Made by a program: the position numbers and the translations under genes. Below the pieces are notes generated by a model. It did not search any database. It had not been told where the DNA came from and was given only the letters and a program-made list of their open reading frames with translations. DNA of 64,000 nt, from contig CAINGU010000040.1 in the NCBI GenBank assembly GCA_903848645.1, positions 62,001 through 126,000 of the forward strand, read 5' to 3'. The DNA is from an uncultured cyanobacterium. GTDB taxonomy: Bacteria > Cyanobacteriota > Cyanobacteriia > Cyanobacteriales > Nostocaceae. Below, in pieces: positions 9,157-18,481 of this stretch; positions within the stretch are counted from its first letter, which is position 1, and each line of letters starts with the position of its first letter.

Positions 9157-9440
9157 AAATTTTGTGCAGACAAAACAATACAATAGACACAGAATAAAGC
9201 GTCACAAAAGCAAGTTCTTAGCCGGCTTTATTCAGACAAACTAGAAACAGTGCTTTAACTGTCTTTGCCCTACTGTTGATGAAGCTGTGGGGCAATTTTA
9301 TATTTTACAACTTGATGGACATTTGCTTATAACAAATTTACAAAAAACAATCTTAAGAAATTTATGCAATTGATTTTGGTAAATTGTTTAATCAAAAATC
9401 TGTGATTAATCAACTTACCATATTTTTCCCTAATCTTATC

Positions 9441-9800
9441 CTAAAAAACTCGGAAAATAAATGGATAACGGCAAGGTTGATTAGGATTGCTAAAAACGCC
9501 AATTAGCGCCCAAATTGTTAATCCCCAGTGGATAATATATCCTAAACCTGCCACTGGTAACAAGATGATTAGCGGTAAAACCAACCAACCAGTCAGAAAA
9601 AACCAAACTCCCAAAATCGCTCCATATAACCAAACGTTAAAGTGGAAATTGATGGATTCCTTCGCATTGTCTTTGACGACAGGATCATCTGATACAAATA
9701 GTATGGCTATAGGTAAACCAACGGAGACAATTGTGGTGCTGAAAAAAATTGCTCCATGACACAACGCAGATAATAGTTTACGTTTATCGCTGTCGTACAT
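9441..9800 (-). CDS. DUF4870-type small membrane protein
   Basis: 119 aa. It starts YDSDKRKLLSALCHGAIFFSTTIVSVGLPIAI and continues ESINFHFNVWLYGAI, the usual DUF4870 pattern with three hydrophobic segments (about residues 12-34, 52-72, 75-100). Function is unknown in the family. It stands alone, with 284 bp to hemB and a 367-bp spacer upstream; the hemB-side spacer shows no clear element. Confidence 0.8.
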   Translation of the reverse strand: MYDSDKRKLLSALCHGAIFFSTTIVSVGLPIAILFVSDDPVVKDNAKESINFHFNVWLYGAILGVWFFLTGWLVLPLIILLPVAGLGYIIHWGLTIWALIGVFSNPNQPCRYPFIFRVF

Positions 9801-10167
9801 TCTTTGCTCCTATTCAGTTCTAGTTAATTATTATATCAAAAATGAGGGCGTGATTTCCAGACTAAAAGATGCACAAATTCTGTAATATTTCGGAGATATA
9901 ACCAATTAAGTAATGATATAATTCCTACAATATATTAAGTAATTCTCAGCAGTATGGACAAAAGATATAATCGAGGGTTTTTCATGATCTTGAAGTTTTT
10001 CTACTCGGCCTACTCTGGAAAAATTCCCAAACCATACATAACATTTGGGCTATATATTATTTCATCAATTAGGGCTATCAGGATTGTTGACTGATGGCAA
10101 GATAACGCAATAAATCATTACACTAAGAAGATATTACCCTGTTAGGATTTAGCTGCTCAAAAAGATT
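9801..10167. other. 367-bp intergenic region
   Basis: AT-rich divergent spacer between the DUF4870 gene and the type II dehydrogenase. A TATAAT-like hexamer occurs at about 9917. A 46-codon plus-strand frame (ATG 9954 to TGA 10094) starts MDKRYNRGFFMILKFF; it has no recognisable domain or convincing ribosome site and is more likely chance. I see no tRNA or repeat array. Confidence 0.4.
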
Positions 10168-11361
10168 ATGACTCAAGCAACTACAAAAATTTGTATACTA
10201 GGTGGTGGCTTTGGTGGACTCTACACCGCCCTGCGTTTAAGCCAATTACCTTGGGAATCTACACCAAAACCTGAGATTATTTTAGTAGATCAGAGCGATC
10301 GCTTTGTCTTTTCTCCCCTGCTTTACGAACTCCTCACCAGAGAACTCCAAACTTGGGAAATAGCCCCACCTTACTCAGAATTACTCCAAGGAACGGGTAT
10401 CCAGTTTCACCAAGGGGCTGTTTCAGCCATAGACATTAACAAGCAAAAAGTCCAATTAGCAGATAAATCAGAACTAAATTATGATCGCTTAGTCTTAGCA
10501 TTAGGTGGCGAAACACCACTAGATTTAGTTCCCGGTGCTGCTACCCATGCTTATCCTTTCCGTACTATTACCGATGCTTACCAATTAGAAGAACGGCTGC
10601 GAATGCTTGAAGCCGCAAATCCAGAAAAAATCCGTGTTGCCATAGTTGGTGCGGGTTACAGTGGTGTAGAATTAGCCTGTAAACTAGCAGATAGAATCGG
10701 CGAAAAAGGACGTTTCCGTCTGATTGAAATCAGCGATCAAATTTTGCGAACTTCCCCAGAATTTAACCGCGAAGCCGCCAAAAAAGCCTTAGATAGTAAA
10801 GGCGTATTTATTGACTTAGAAACCAAAGTAGTAGCAATTGACCAAGATAGCATCTCCCTAGAGTATAAAAATCAAGTAGATACTATTCCCGTAGATTTGG
10901 TAATTTGGACAGTGGGGACAAAAGTTTCCCCAGTAGTGACAGCCTTACCAGTCAAGCAAAATCAGCGAGGACAAATCACCACCACACCGCAATTACAGGT
11001 TCTAGAACATCCCGAAATTTTTGCTTTAGGAGATTTAGCAGACTGTTTGGACGCAGAAGGAAAACAAGTACCCGCAACCGCCCAAGTTGCTTTCCAAGAA
11101 GCTGATTATACTGCTTGGAATATCTGGGCTACTATTACCAATCGTCCTTTACTTCCTTTCCGCTATCAACCATTAGGAGAAATGATGGCTTTGGGAATAG
11201 ATAACGCTACTCTTACAGGTTTAGGTGTTCAATTAGACGGTTCTTTTGCGTATTTAGCCCGTCGTCTGGCTTATCTGTATCGTTTACCCACTTTAAATCA
11301 TCAATTGAAAGTCGGCTTTAACTGGCTCATTAGCCCTATAATAGAAGCCATTTCTAAGTAA
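10168..11361 (+). CDS. Type II NAD(P)H dehydrogenase (NDH-2), NdbB-like
   Basis: 397 aa flavoprotein. The N-terminal FAD-binding GGGFGGLYTALRL (about residues 12-24), a second Rossmann motif VAIVGAGYSGVELACKLAD (about 157-175) for NAD(P)H, and the FAD-contacting FALGDLADC near residue 290 are all visible. NDH-2 enzymes pass electrons from NAD(P)H to quinone without pumping protons. The sequence resembles the cyanobacterial NdbB/plant NDC1 group, linked to demethylphylloquinone reduction for vitamin K1 synthesis; this sub-assignment is from general resemblance only. A hairpin follows the stop. Confidence 0.88.
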   Translation: MTQATTKICILGGGFGGLYTALRLSQLPWESTPKPEIILVDQSDRFVFSPLLYELLTRELQTWEIAPPYSELLQGTGIQFHQGAVSAIDINKQKVQLADKSELNYDRLVLALGGETPLDLVPGAATHAYPFRTITDAYQLEERLRMLEAANPEKIRVAIVGAGYSGVELACKLADRIGEKGRFRLIEISDQILRTSPEFNREAAKKALDSKGVFIDLETKVVAIDQDSISLEYKNQVDTIPVDLVIWTVGTKVSPVVTALPVKQNQRGQITTTPQLQVLEHPEIFALGDLADCLDAEGKQVPATAQVAFQEADYTAWNIWATITNRPLLPFRYQPLGEMMALGIDNATLTGLGVQLDGSFAYLARRLAYLYRLPTLNHQLKVGFNWLISPIIEAISK

Positions 11362-11376
11362 TTAAACATCCCCTAA

Positions 11377-11409
11377 AGATCCTCGACTTCTTTGAGAAGT
11401 CGGGGATCT
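11377..11409. terminator. Hairpin after the NDH-2 gene (AGATCCCCGACTTCT family)
   Basis: Arm AGATCCTCGACTTCT (11377-11391) pairs with AGAAGTCGGGGATCT (11395-11409) with one G-U pair. A close relative lies at 54998-55032. It may terminate or stabilise the transcript, but the same palindrome is a dispersed repeat in this genome. Confidence 0.6.
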
Positions 11410-11485
11410 GCAACGGTAAACTACACAAATTCAGATATCATTGCTATATATTTATTAACTACTGAGGACTGAAGTATTAATTTTT

Positions 11486-12139
11486 ATGAAAAAACCTAAA
11501 GTTATTTTTGTAGATGCTGTAGGTACATTGTTTGGGGTAAAAAGTAGTGTAGGTGAAGTTTACCGACAAATCGCCCAGGAATTTGGTGTAGAAGTTTCCG
11601 CCCAAATTTTGAATAAAAACTTTGTGAAAAGCTTCAAATCAGCACCACCTCCTATATTTATTGATGCAGATATTAAAGATATTCCTCAGCGCGAATATGA
11701 TTGGTGGCGAATTATTGCTTTGAATACCTTTGAAGGTGCAGGTGTTCTCCAGGAATTTTCTGATTTTCCCGCTTTTTTTAGCGAACTTTATATCCACTTT
11801 GGTACTCCTGAACCTTGGTATGTTTATCCTGACGTTGTTTTAGCTTTAATGAATTGGCGACGGTTAGGAGTTGAATTAGGTGTGTTATCTAATTTTGATT
11901 CTCGTCTGTATTTAGTATTACAAGGTTTGGGACTGAAAGAATATTTTACTTCTGTTACCATTTCCACTCAAGTCCGTGCTGCTAAACCAGATCCAGAAAT
12001 TTTTAAAATCGCCTTAAAAAAGCATAAGTGTTTACCAGAAGACGCATGGCACATTGGCGACAGTATAAGGGATGACTATCAAGGTGCTAAAGCAGCAGGA
12101 ATGAGAGGCATTTGGATTAACCGACATACCAGGATATAA
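11486..12139 (+). CDS. HAD-superfamily hydrolase, REG-2/HDHD3-like
   Basis: 217 aa. HAD subfamily IA signatures: motif I IFVDAVGTLFG near the start, motif II LGVLSNFDSRL (about residue 130), motif III Lys in AAKPDPEIF, motif IV HIGDSIRDDYQGAKAAGM. The first Asp of motif I is present, but the usual second Asp (DxD) is Val, as in the REG-2-like subgroup; that residue is the general acid/base in classical HAD phosphatases, so catalysis may be atypical. Substrate unknown. It is alone between the NDH-2 gene and the NACHT gene. Confidence 0.85.
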   Translation: MKKPKVIFVDAVGTLFGVKSSVGEVYRQIAQEFGVEVSAQILNKNFVKSFKSAPPPIFIDADIKDIPQREYDWWRIIALNTFEGAGVLQEFSDFPAFFSELYIHFGTPEPWYVYPDVVLALMNWRRLGVELGVLSNFDSRLYLVLQGLGLKEYFTSVTISTQVRAAKPDPEIFKIALKKHKCLPEDAWHIGDSIRDDYQGAKAAGMRGIWINRHTRI

Positions 12140-12273
12140 TACCGTAATTGTACTGATAATATAGGTTTATGGTGTAAATTTTTCTTGCAAAGATTATATA
12201 TATAGCCATCTTCATAGGTGATCGCTGTTACCCTAGAAATTAGATTGTTAAGTAATTTGGTTAGTGGTAACAA

Positions 12274-15114
12274 ATGAAAAAATCCCTATCGCAGATTTGG
12301 TATCAGTTTCGTCAATCTTTTTCCCTAACAGAAGGTATAAATACAGATACTAAAGATGGCGAAGCAGTTTTAAAAGCGGCAAAAACTATTAAAGAAAAAG
12401 CCATTAATTTTGAAGTTTTGCAACTGTTATTGCAAGATTCATCTTCTTTGTTAGATGTGTTATTTTCACCGTTAACTCAGGTAATAAATGGAGAATTGTC
12501 ATTTTTACCTCTGGGAGTGGCTTTACTCAAGTCTTATCGTGATATTTCTCAACAAGCACCTACTTTAGAAGACTACATATCTATTATTAGTCAAACTGCT
12601 TATTTAGAAAGTATCCGCGATATTTTATCTTTATATCCATCTTTGAACTATGAGAACCAAGTTGAAAATGAGGAATTGGTAAAAATTCTCACAAATATCA
12701 ATAATATTGAGTTAGATGAAAAAACTGCTATTCAAACAATTGAATGTTTTCATGAATCTCCATTAGCAGCAGCTTTTAATCATCTATTATCTACAAGATT
12801 AATATCCCCACATCTTAGCCAATATCCAGCGAAACTTTTAGCAAAAAGAATTGCTGTAAATACTAACTTATATATTATTAAATCTTTGCTAGATTTGGGT
12901 AATGATATCCAAACACTTATCCCAAATTGTCGAGATAAATGGGAAAAAGAAGCTGAGAATATTCAAAACATTAGTGAATATCTGAAAAATCAACTTGCTA
13001 CTCAAGCATTAGAACAGATTTTTGGTCAAACTTGCTCATTTAAGGATATTTATATTCCCCTGAAAGTTAAACCTGTAAATAAATATGGGCAAATAGAGAT
13101 TAATGCTGAAACTTGGGATTTAGAAGCATGGGTAAAGAAAAATATTCTCACTGAAAACAACTTAAAAAAAGTTCTGCTTATCCAAGGAAAAAAAGGCAGA
13201 GGTAAAAGTGTTTTTTGCAAAATATTCGCAGATTGGATTAGACAACATTTACATCCTTTCTGGACACCAATTTTAATTAATGTCAAAGATATCAAAGTTT
13301 TATCATCTCAGTTAGAAGATACATTAACGGCTAATCTAAATATTCGGTTTGTTCACGATGATGATCATTGGTTAAGAAATAAAAATACCCGCTTTATTTT
13401 TATTTTTGATGGCTGGGATGAATTACCAGTTGCTGCTAGAAATAATCACATTTTAGAAACATTTATTCAGCAAGTTGCCGAATTTCAGCACCAATGTGAA
13501 AATGACAATCAAATGGGACATAGGATCTTAATTACTAGTAATCTTATCCCTTTATCAACCATTTCTAATTTACCCATAAATTTAGACAGGGTGGAAATTC
13601 TACCTTTCGATCAACAACAACAATTAAAATGGCTGGAAAAATGGCAATCTTTACCAGATAATCATGGTAAAAATACAGATTTACAGCAGTTTTTAACAAA
13701 TAAAAAATGTCCAACAATTCTTAAAGAATTAATTCATGAACCGCTATTACTTTATTTTTTAGCGGGAATGTATCGAGATGATCAACTAATAATTGATAAT
13801 TTAGTAGCAGATAATTCTAGAACTGCTACAGCTTTGATTTATCAACAAGCAATAAATTGGTTAATATCAAAATCAAGTGATGATTTACATGAACAATTAC
13901 CAAATATAAATCAGGTTTTCACAGAAGCTGCTGTTGCTGTAGTGCAATCAGGTCAAGAATTTGCCGCAATCTCCCTGCTAAAATCTCGCTTGAAAGCTGA
14001 TATAAAATCTTTAGAAATAATTACCGATAAAATTATCAAAAATCCTTTAGTAGATTTTTATATTTCTCCTGGTCATAAATCAGATAATAAGCTAAAATTT
14101 AGGCATCAAAATTTGAGTGAATTTCTATTTGCTGAACGTTTGAAATTAAGTCTCATTGCTTGGACACAGTATAATGATAGCGAAGCTGGTAAAGAACTAA
14201 TTATCACCGAAGCCCAAATGAATTGGCAAATTTATGATTTGTTAGGTTTTGGGATTCTCAGCAAAGAAATAGTGGAATATTTAATGGGCTTAATTATTGG
14301 TATTCCCAATTTTCGTTGGATACAACTATATAGACGGTTAGAGAGTTTTTACGCTAGTTGGTGTCAAGGTAAATTTATTGATACCTACGAAGAAACTTTA
14401 CCGCAAACAAAACTGCGAGAGTTACAAAATGCTGGTATTTATCAATTAGGTCAGCGTCAAGTAGATATTTATGCTGGGTTAAACGTGATGATTCTACTGT
14501 TAGCTATACAGCGTTATGCCCAAGAACATGAGATACTCAAAGAGCATATAATTTTTTATCCATCTGGTCAACCAGAAGGAAATAATTTCACCTACCAATT
14601 ACAAAATATTATTCATTACTGTAGTTGTTTACAGAATGAAAATTTCCGCAGTTTAGTTGGTCAATTTCTCAGTGGCGCTCATCTTCGCAGTGCAAGTCTC
14701 TTACACATAAATCTGAGCTACGTAGACATGACCGAAGCAGACCTGAGCCGCGCTAGTCTTTGTGGTGCAAATTTCAGCTACACTAATTTTAACCGCGCCT
14801 ATTTTATTGGTGCAGATTTAAGAGATGTAGATTTTACAGGAGCAAATTTAGGAGAAACTTACCTGAGTGGTGCAAATCTCAGTCGTGCTAATCTTGATGG
14901 AGCAAACCTCAAAGATGTAGATTTGAGTCGCGCTAACCTCAGTGGTGCGGACTTGCGAGGTGCAAACTTTGATGGTGCGAACTTTATGGGTGCTACATTC
15001 AGTGATGATACCTGTGGTGATATCCGTTGGGACGAAAAAACTAACTGGAAAAATGCAGACGGTTTAGAAATAGCGAAAAATGTGCCATTAGCTTTAAAAA
15101 AACGATTTTTGTGA
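12274..15114 (+). CDS. NACHT-type STAND NTPase with pentapeptide-repeat C-terminus
   Basis: 946 aa. Residues 1-250 are helical with no recognised domain. A P-loop follows, GKKGRGKS (305-312), then Walker B FIFIFDGWDELP (374-385) with the acidic DGWDE of NACHT proteins. A helical region spans 480-780, and a pentapeptide-repeat sheet with A(D/N)L-type repeats (GANLSRANLDGANL...) spans about 800-915. Known: NACHT/STAND proteins are signal-triggered ATPase switches that oligomerise, and several bacterial ones act against phage. Inferred: the C-terminal beta-helix is the sensor or docking surface and the N-terminal 250 residues are the effector or adaptor. A stand-alone gene with a 134-bp upstream spacer. 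Confidence 0.88.
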   Translation: MKKSLSQIWYQFRQSFSLTEGINTDTKDGEAVLKAAKTIKEKAINFEVLQLLLQDSSSLLDVLFSPLTQVINGELSFLPLGVALLKSYRDISQQAPTLEDYISIISQTAYLESIRDILSLYPSLNYENQVENEELVKILTNINNIELDEKTAIQTIECFHESPLAAAFNHLLSTRLISPHLSQYPAKLLAKRIAVNTNLYIIKSLLDLGNDIQTLIPNCRDKWEKEAENIQNISEYLKNQLATQALEQIFGQTCSFKDIYIPLKVKPVNKYGQIEINAETWDLEAWVKKNILTENNLKKVLLIQGKKGRGKSVFCKIFADWIRQHLHPFWTPILINVKDIKVLSSQLEDTLTANLNIRFVHDDDHWLRNKNTRFIFIFDGWDELPVAARNNHILETFIQQVAEFQHQCENDNQMGHRILITSNLIPLSTISNLPINLDRVEILPFDQQQQLKWLEKWQSLPDNHGKNTDLQQFLTNKKCPTILKELIHEPLLLYFLAGMYRDDQLIIDNLVADNSRTATALIYQQAINWLISKSSDDLHEQLPNINQVFTEAAVAVVQSGQEFAAISLLKSRLKADIKSLEIITDKIIKNPLVDFYISPGHKSDNKLKFRHQNLSEFLFAERLKLSLIAWTQYNDSEAGKELIITEAQMNWQIYDLLGFGILSKEIVEYLMGLIIGIPNFRWIQLYRRLESFYASWCQGKFIDTYEETLPQTKLRELQNAGIYQLGQRQVDIYAGLNVMILLLAIQRYAQEHEILKEHIIFYPSGQPEGNNFTYQLQNIIHYCSCLQNENFRSLVGQFLSGAHLRSASLLHINLSYVDMTEADLSRASLCGANFSYTNFNRAYFIGADLRDVDFTGANLGETYLSGANLSRANLDGANLKDVDLSRANLSGADLRGANFDGANFMGATFSDDTCGDIRWDEKTNWKNADGLEIAKNVPLALKKRFL

Positions 15115-15245
15115 GAATCTGATGGCAGGATTGAGTAAATCGTGACTCCTTTTTCTGTCTCCTGCTATAGAATTTCAAAGTGATATGATATGACGATATA
15201 TTTAGATATCTATATTGTCTCAATCTACCGTTTGTTCTTGAATCT

Positions 15246-16058
15246 ATGAAGTCTTATTTAGCCGCCGCTATTCAAATGACCAGTGTGCCAGATTTACAAA
15301 AAAACCTCGCACAAGCAGAAGAATTAATTGATTTGGCCGTGCGTCAGGGCGCAGAATTGGTGGGTTTACCAGAAAATTTCTCTTTTATGGGAGAAGAAAA
15401 GGATAAACTAGCACAAGGAAATGCCATCGCCCAAGCCACGGAAACATTTCTCCACAAAATGGCACAACGCTTTCAAGTTACCATTCTCGGCGGCGGCTTC
15501 CCTATTCCTGTAGATAGTAACGGTAAGGTTCATAATACAGCATTACTCATAGCCGCCAACGGTCAAGAACTCGCCCGGTACCAAAAAGTTCATCTATTTG
15601 ATGTCAATGTTCCTGATGGTAATACCTATCAAGAATCAAGCACTGTCATGGCAGGACTTGAATTACCTTCTGTTTATGCTTCCCCTGACTTGGGGAAAAT
15701 TGGCCTTTCTATTTGCTATGATGTCCGTTTTCCCGAACTGTACCGACATTTATCAAATCAGGGTGCAGATATCTTGTTTGTCCCCGCCGCTTTTACGGCT
15801 TTTACGGGTAAAGACCATTGGCAAGTATTACTCCAATCTAGGGCAATAGAAAATACCTGTTACGTGATTGCCCCTGCCCAAACTGGTACTAATTATGACC
15901 GTCGCCAAACTCATGGACACGCCATGATTATTGATCCCTGGGGTGTAATTTTAGCAGACGCTGGGGAAAAACCGGGAGTAGCGATCGCCGAAATTAAACC
16001 CTCCAGATTAGAACAAGTGCGCCGGCAAATGCCATCTTTACAACATCGGGTGTTTTAG
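15246..16058 (+). CDS. Nit-family carbon-nitrogen hydrolase (deaminated-glutathione amidase type)
   Basis: 270 aa. The nitrilase-superfamily catalytic triad is visible: Glu in LVGLPENFSFMG, Lys in YQKVHLFDV, Cys in GLSICYDVRFPELYR. The KVHLFDVNVPDG and CYDVRFPE strings are those of Nit1/Nit2 (NitFhit branch 10) enzymes, which hydrolyse deaminated glutathione, a metabolite-repair role. Length is typical. No operon partner; an inverted-repeat element follows. Confidence 0.9.
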   Translation: MKSYLAAAIQMTSVPDLQKNLAQAEELIDLAVRQGAELVGLPENFSFMGEEKDKLAQGNAIAQATETFLHKMAQRFQVTILGGGFPIPVDSNGKVHNTALLIAANGQELARYQKVHLFDVNVPDGNTYQESSTVMAGLELPSVYASPDLGKIGLSICYDVRFPELYRHLSNQGADILFVPAAFTAFTGKDHWQVLLQSRAIENTCYVIAPAQTGTNYDRRQTHGHAMIIDPWGVILADAGEKPGVAIAEIKPSRLEQVRRQMPSLQHRVF

Positions 16059-16080
16059 TAAACAATAAATTACCCAATTT

Positions 16081-16173
16081 TGTGGGATGGGCATCCTGCC
16101 CGTCCTTATATTATTAAAGCACATTTCATCTGAGTGATGTACAGCATTAGCGGGCAAGATGCCCGCACCACAA
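16081..16173. repeat. MITE-like inverted repeat element
   Basis: Imperfect terminal repeats (TGTGGGATGGGCATCCTGCC at the left, the complementary GCGGGCAAGATGCCCGCACC at the right) flank about 45 bp. Each arm is itself palindromic around GGGCA..TGCCC. It lies between the convergent Nit and rimM genes. Confidence 0.65.
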
Positions 16174-16206
16174 GAAATTTTGGGAGATTTTTTTATTGGG
16201 AAGTGT

Positions 16207-16926
16207 CTAATTATTAATTGACAATAAGCCGGGGGGAGGAGTGATTTCAACTCGACGGGATTCTAAATCAACAACAGGAACAATTTCCATCACAAAGGGA
16301 ATTAAAACAGTTTTTTCGGCTTTATCAGTTGTCAATTCTTCATTATTAGTCACAAAAGCAGGATCAAATTTAACTTCCAATAAATCATGACCTGAAGGTA
16401 AGATATCCACCACCGTTCCCACAAATTCCCCAGATGATTGCATAAAGACTTGCAACCCTAGCAAATCTAACACATGAAATTCACCTTCCGCCAATTCTGG
16501 GCGATCGCTCACAGGCACAAAAAACCGACAATCACGCATATTTTCAGCTTGATGGCGATCGCTCACTCCCTTTAATTTAATCACATAGAGATTCTTCCCA
16601 TCAAGATACCGCCCATTTAACAACTCCACAGGTTGTAGTTCCGTTTCCCCAGGACGTAATAACCAGCGTTTTCCCGGTTCTTCAAAGCGTTCAGGAAAAT
16701 CCGTATTAGGATAAACCCGCAACTCCCCAGTTAAACCTTGTGCTGAGACAATTTTGCCAATTTCCAACCAATCATCAAGGTTGGGGACTGGGGATTGGGG
16801 ACTGGGGACTGGGTTAATAGGTGGAGACTGGGGCTTAGGAGGGCGGGGAGACCCAGATTTTGGGCGGGGAGACCCCGCCCCTACATTCTTCTTCTTCTTC
16901 GTGTTCTTTGCGTCTTCGTGGTTCAT
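16207..16926 (-). CDS. rimM: Ribosome maturation factor RimM with a repeat-derived N-terminal extension
   Basis: 239 aa, against roughly 170-190 for the family. RimM assists 30S head assembly and binds S19. The conserved part starts at about residue 50 (WLEIGKIVSAQGLTGELRVYP), with the RimM beta-barrel, then the PRC barrel (EFHVLDLLGLQVF ... LIPFVMEIVPVVD). Residues 1-49 come from three repeat classes: MNHEDAKNTKKKK from an ACGCAAAGAACACG-type repeat (16889-16926), SPRPKSGSPRP from a GGTCTCCCCGCCC duplication (about 16840-16885), and PVPSPQSPVPN from GGGGACT heptamers (16779-16816). No in-frame ATG exists nearer the conserved start; a TTG near residue 53 is the alternative. Confidence 0.93.
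   Translation of the reverse strand: MNHEDAKNTKKKKNVGAGSPRPKSGSPRPPKPQSPPINPVPSPQSPVPNLDDWLEIGKIVSAQGLTGELRVYPNTDFPERFEEPGKRWLLRPGETELQPVELLNGRYLDGKNLYVIKLKGVSDRHQAENMRDCRFFVPVSDRPELAEGEFHVLDLLGLQVFMQSSGEFVGTVVDILPSGHDLLEVKFDPAFVTNNEELTTDKAEKTVLIPFVMEIVPVVDLESRRVEITPPPGLLSINN
16779..16816. repeat. GGGGACT heptamer array inside the rimM reading frame
   Basis: Units GGGGACT/GGGGATT repeat about five times and are translated on the minus strand as PSPQSPVPN-like sequence. Confidence 0.75.
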
Positions 16927-16931
16927 TTTTC

Positions 16932-18218
16932 TTACACACTTACAGCCGCACTTTGATAAACCTGTTCAGCAACCTTCGCTAAACGCTGCATACCGATAGT
17001 AATTTCCTCATCACTACCAGTTAAACTAATTCGCAGACATTGGTGTTTGTGTTCCCAGTCCTCCTTTAAACCAGGAAAGAAACTACTACCAGGGACAAGA
17101 ATTACACCCACTTTCTTTAATTCCTGGTAGAATTCCCAATCAGTCATGGGTAAATCTTGCAACCATAACCAGCCAAAAATCGCCCCTTCACCGCGATGTA
17201 AGAACCAAGGTATATTCTTAGGCATAGCTGTTTCCAATGTACTTTCTAAAACATCAAACTTTTGTTGATAGAAAGGACGAATCACATTTTCCGCAATATG
17301 CGCTAATGTCCCTGATTCTATCGCTCTAGCTGCGATCGCTTGACCATATCGAGAAGAATGAATTCCCACATTAGTTTGGAAACATTCCAAAACCTGAATC
17401 AGATTTTCATCCCCAATCGCTACCCCAATGCGTTCTCCAGGCAAACCCGCCTTTGATAAACTCATACAGTGGAGAATATTTTCCCCAAATACCGGAGTCA
17501 TTTCTGTAAAATTCAAAGCTGGGAAAGGAGGTGCATAAGCCGAATCAATCAATACAGGTACATGATGTGGTGCAGCTAAATCAGTGATTTTATTTACCTC
17601 ATCATTAGTCAAAACATTACCCGTCGGATTACAAGGACGGGAAAAAATCACACAACCAGTATTTTCTGTAATCGAAAGTTGATTAAAATCAGGACGATAT
17701 TTAAATCTATGTGCGGCTGCATCAATATCTAGAGTAGGCTTATAAGCAACCAAAGCTTCTGGAAACAAACAAACACCACCATAACCAGTATAATCTGGAC
17801 TTAACGGCAGGACAATTTCTTTCAAGCTGCCATCTTCAGTATAGCCACCAAAAGCATTAGCGGCATAAAAATAGATTGTTTGACTACCCGCAGTAATTAA
17901 AATATTCCGCTCGGTTAAACTTAACCCATAACGCTGGTTAAAGTCCTTGACAATTGCGTCAATTAATGGTGAGTAACCTTGGCTAGAACCATAACGACAT
18001 ACAACTTCACCATATTCAGAACTAGCTAATAAATCTGCTGTGCAATCGCGCCATAACTGTTCTACCTCTGGTAAAATCAACGGATTGCCAGCACTCAAAT
18101 TATATAATTCCTGTCCCTTACTAGCTCTGAGGGTTTCGTTAATATCTTTCATAATCGCTCTTACGCCAGTTAAGTTGGACATTTGAGCGCCAATTTTCGT
18201 AAGGGCAGGTTTTATCAT
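16932..18218 (-). CDS. avtA: Valine--pyruvate-type aminotransferase (AvtA-like)
   Basis: 428 aa from the ATG at 18218 (MIKPALTKIG); a longer frame to 18323 adds 35 residues with no family likeness. PLP fold type I: SAGNPLILPE near the N-terminus, CNPTGNVLTNDEV for cofactor contact, and the Schiff-base Lys in HCMSLSKAGLPGERIG. The sequence follows the AvtA group, which moves the amino group between valine or alanine and keto acids, but related aminotransferases are hard to separate by eye. Only 5 bp separate its stop from the rimM start codon, so rimM is probably translated from the same transcript. Confidence 0.85.
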   Translation of the reverse strand: MIKPALTKIGAQMSNLTGVRAIMKDINETLRASKGQELYNLSAGNPLILPEVEQLWRDCTADLLASSEYGEVVCRYGSSQGYSPLIDAIVKDFNQRYGLSLTERNILITAGSQTIYFYAANAFGGYTEDGSLKEIVLPLSPDYTGYGGVCLFPEALVAYKPTLDIDAAAHRFKYRPDFNQLSITENTGCVIFSRPCNPTGNVLTNDEVNKITDLAAPHHVPVLIDSAYAPPFPALNFTEMTPVFGENILHCMSLSKAGLPGERIGVAIGDENLIQVLECFQTNVGIHSSRYGQAIAARAIESGTLAHIAENVIRPFYQQKFDVLESTLETAMPKNIPWFLHRGEGAIFGWLWLQDLPMTDWEFYQELKKVGVILVPGSSFFPGLKEDWEHKHQCLRISLTGSDEEITIGMQRLAKVAEQVYQSAAVSV

Positions 18219-18370
18219 GTTTGTTACAGACTGAATTAATCGCAAAAGTGGATAAATTAAAAGGTGGTTGCAGCTAAAACAAAGTTTATCATAGTTGCTA
18301 AAATAGCCACTGCCTTTCACCAATCTAAACCAGTGAATGCGATTTTAACAAAATCTGGTAGTTAATAAAG

Positions 18371-18390
18371 CCCCACTTGTGAAGGTGGGG
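18371..18390. repeat. CCCCAC/GTGGGG hairpin, possible IS200/IS605 end remnant
   Basis: CCCCAC and GTGGGG arms with the downstream GGATTTCTC resemble the subterminal hairpins of IS200/IS605 elements seen in cyanobacteria. No transposase gene is present nearby, so at most a relic. Confidence 0.35.
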
Positions 18391-18481
18391 GATTTCTCAT
18401 GTGATAGATACTAATGTACTATACGGGGAATTATTTGACAAGCAGTTAATAAAATTAATCCTCAGCAATCAGGAGAATCAA

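Noticed and set aside
16754..16999. 81-aa plus-strand frame with Gly/Trp-rich repeat
   Set aside because: It is the antisense translation of GGGGACT heptamers over rimM.
18323..18481. A complete IS200/IS605 element at the CCCCAC hairpin
   Set aside because: Only one hairpin, no tnpA or tnpB frame in the region.
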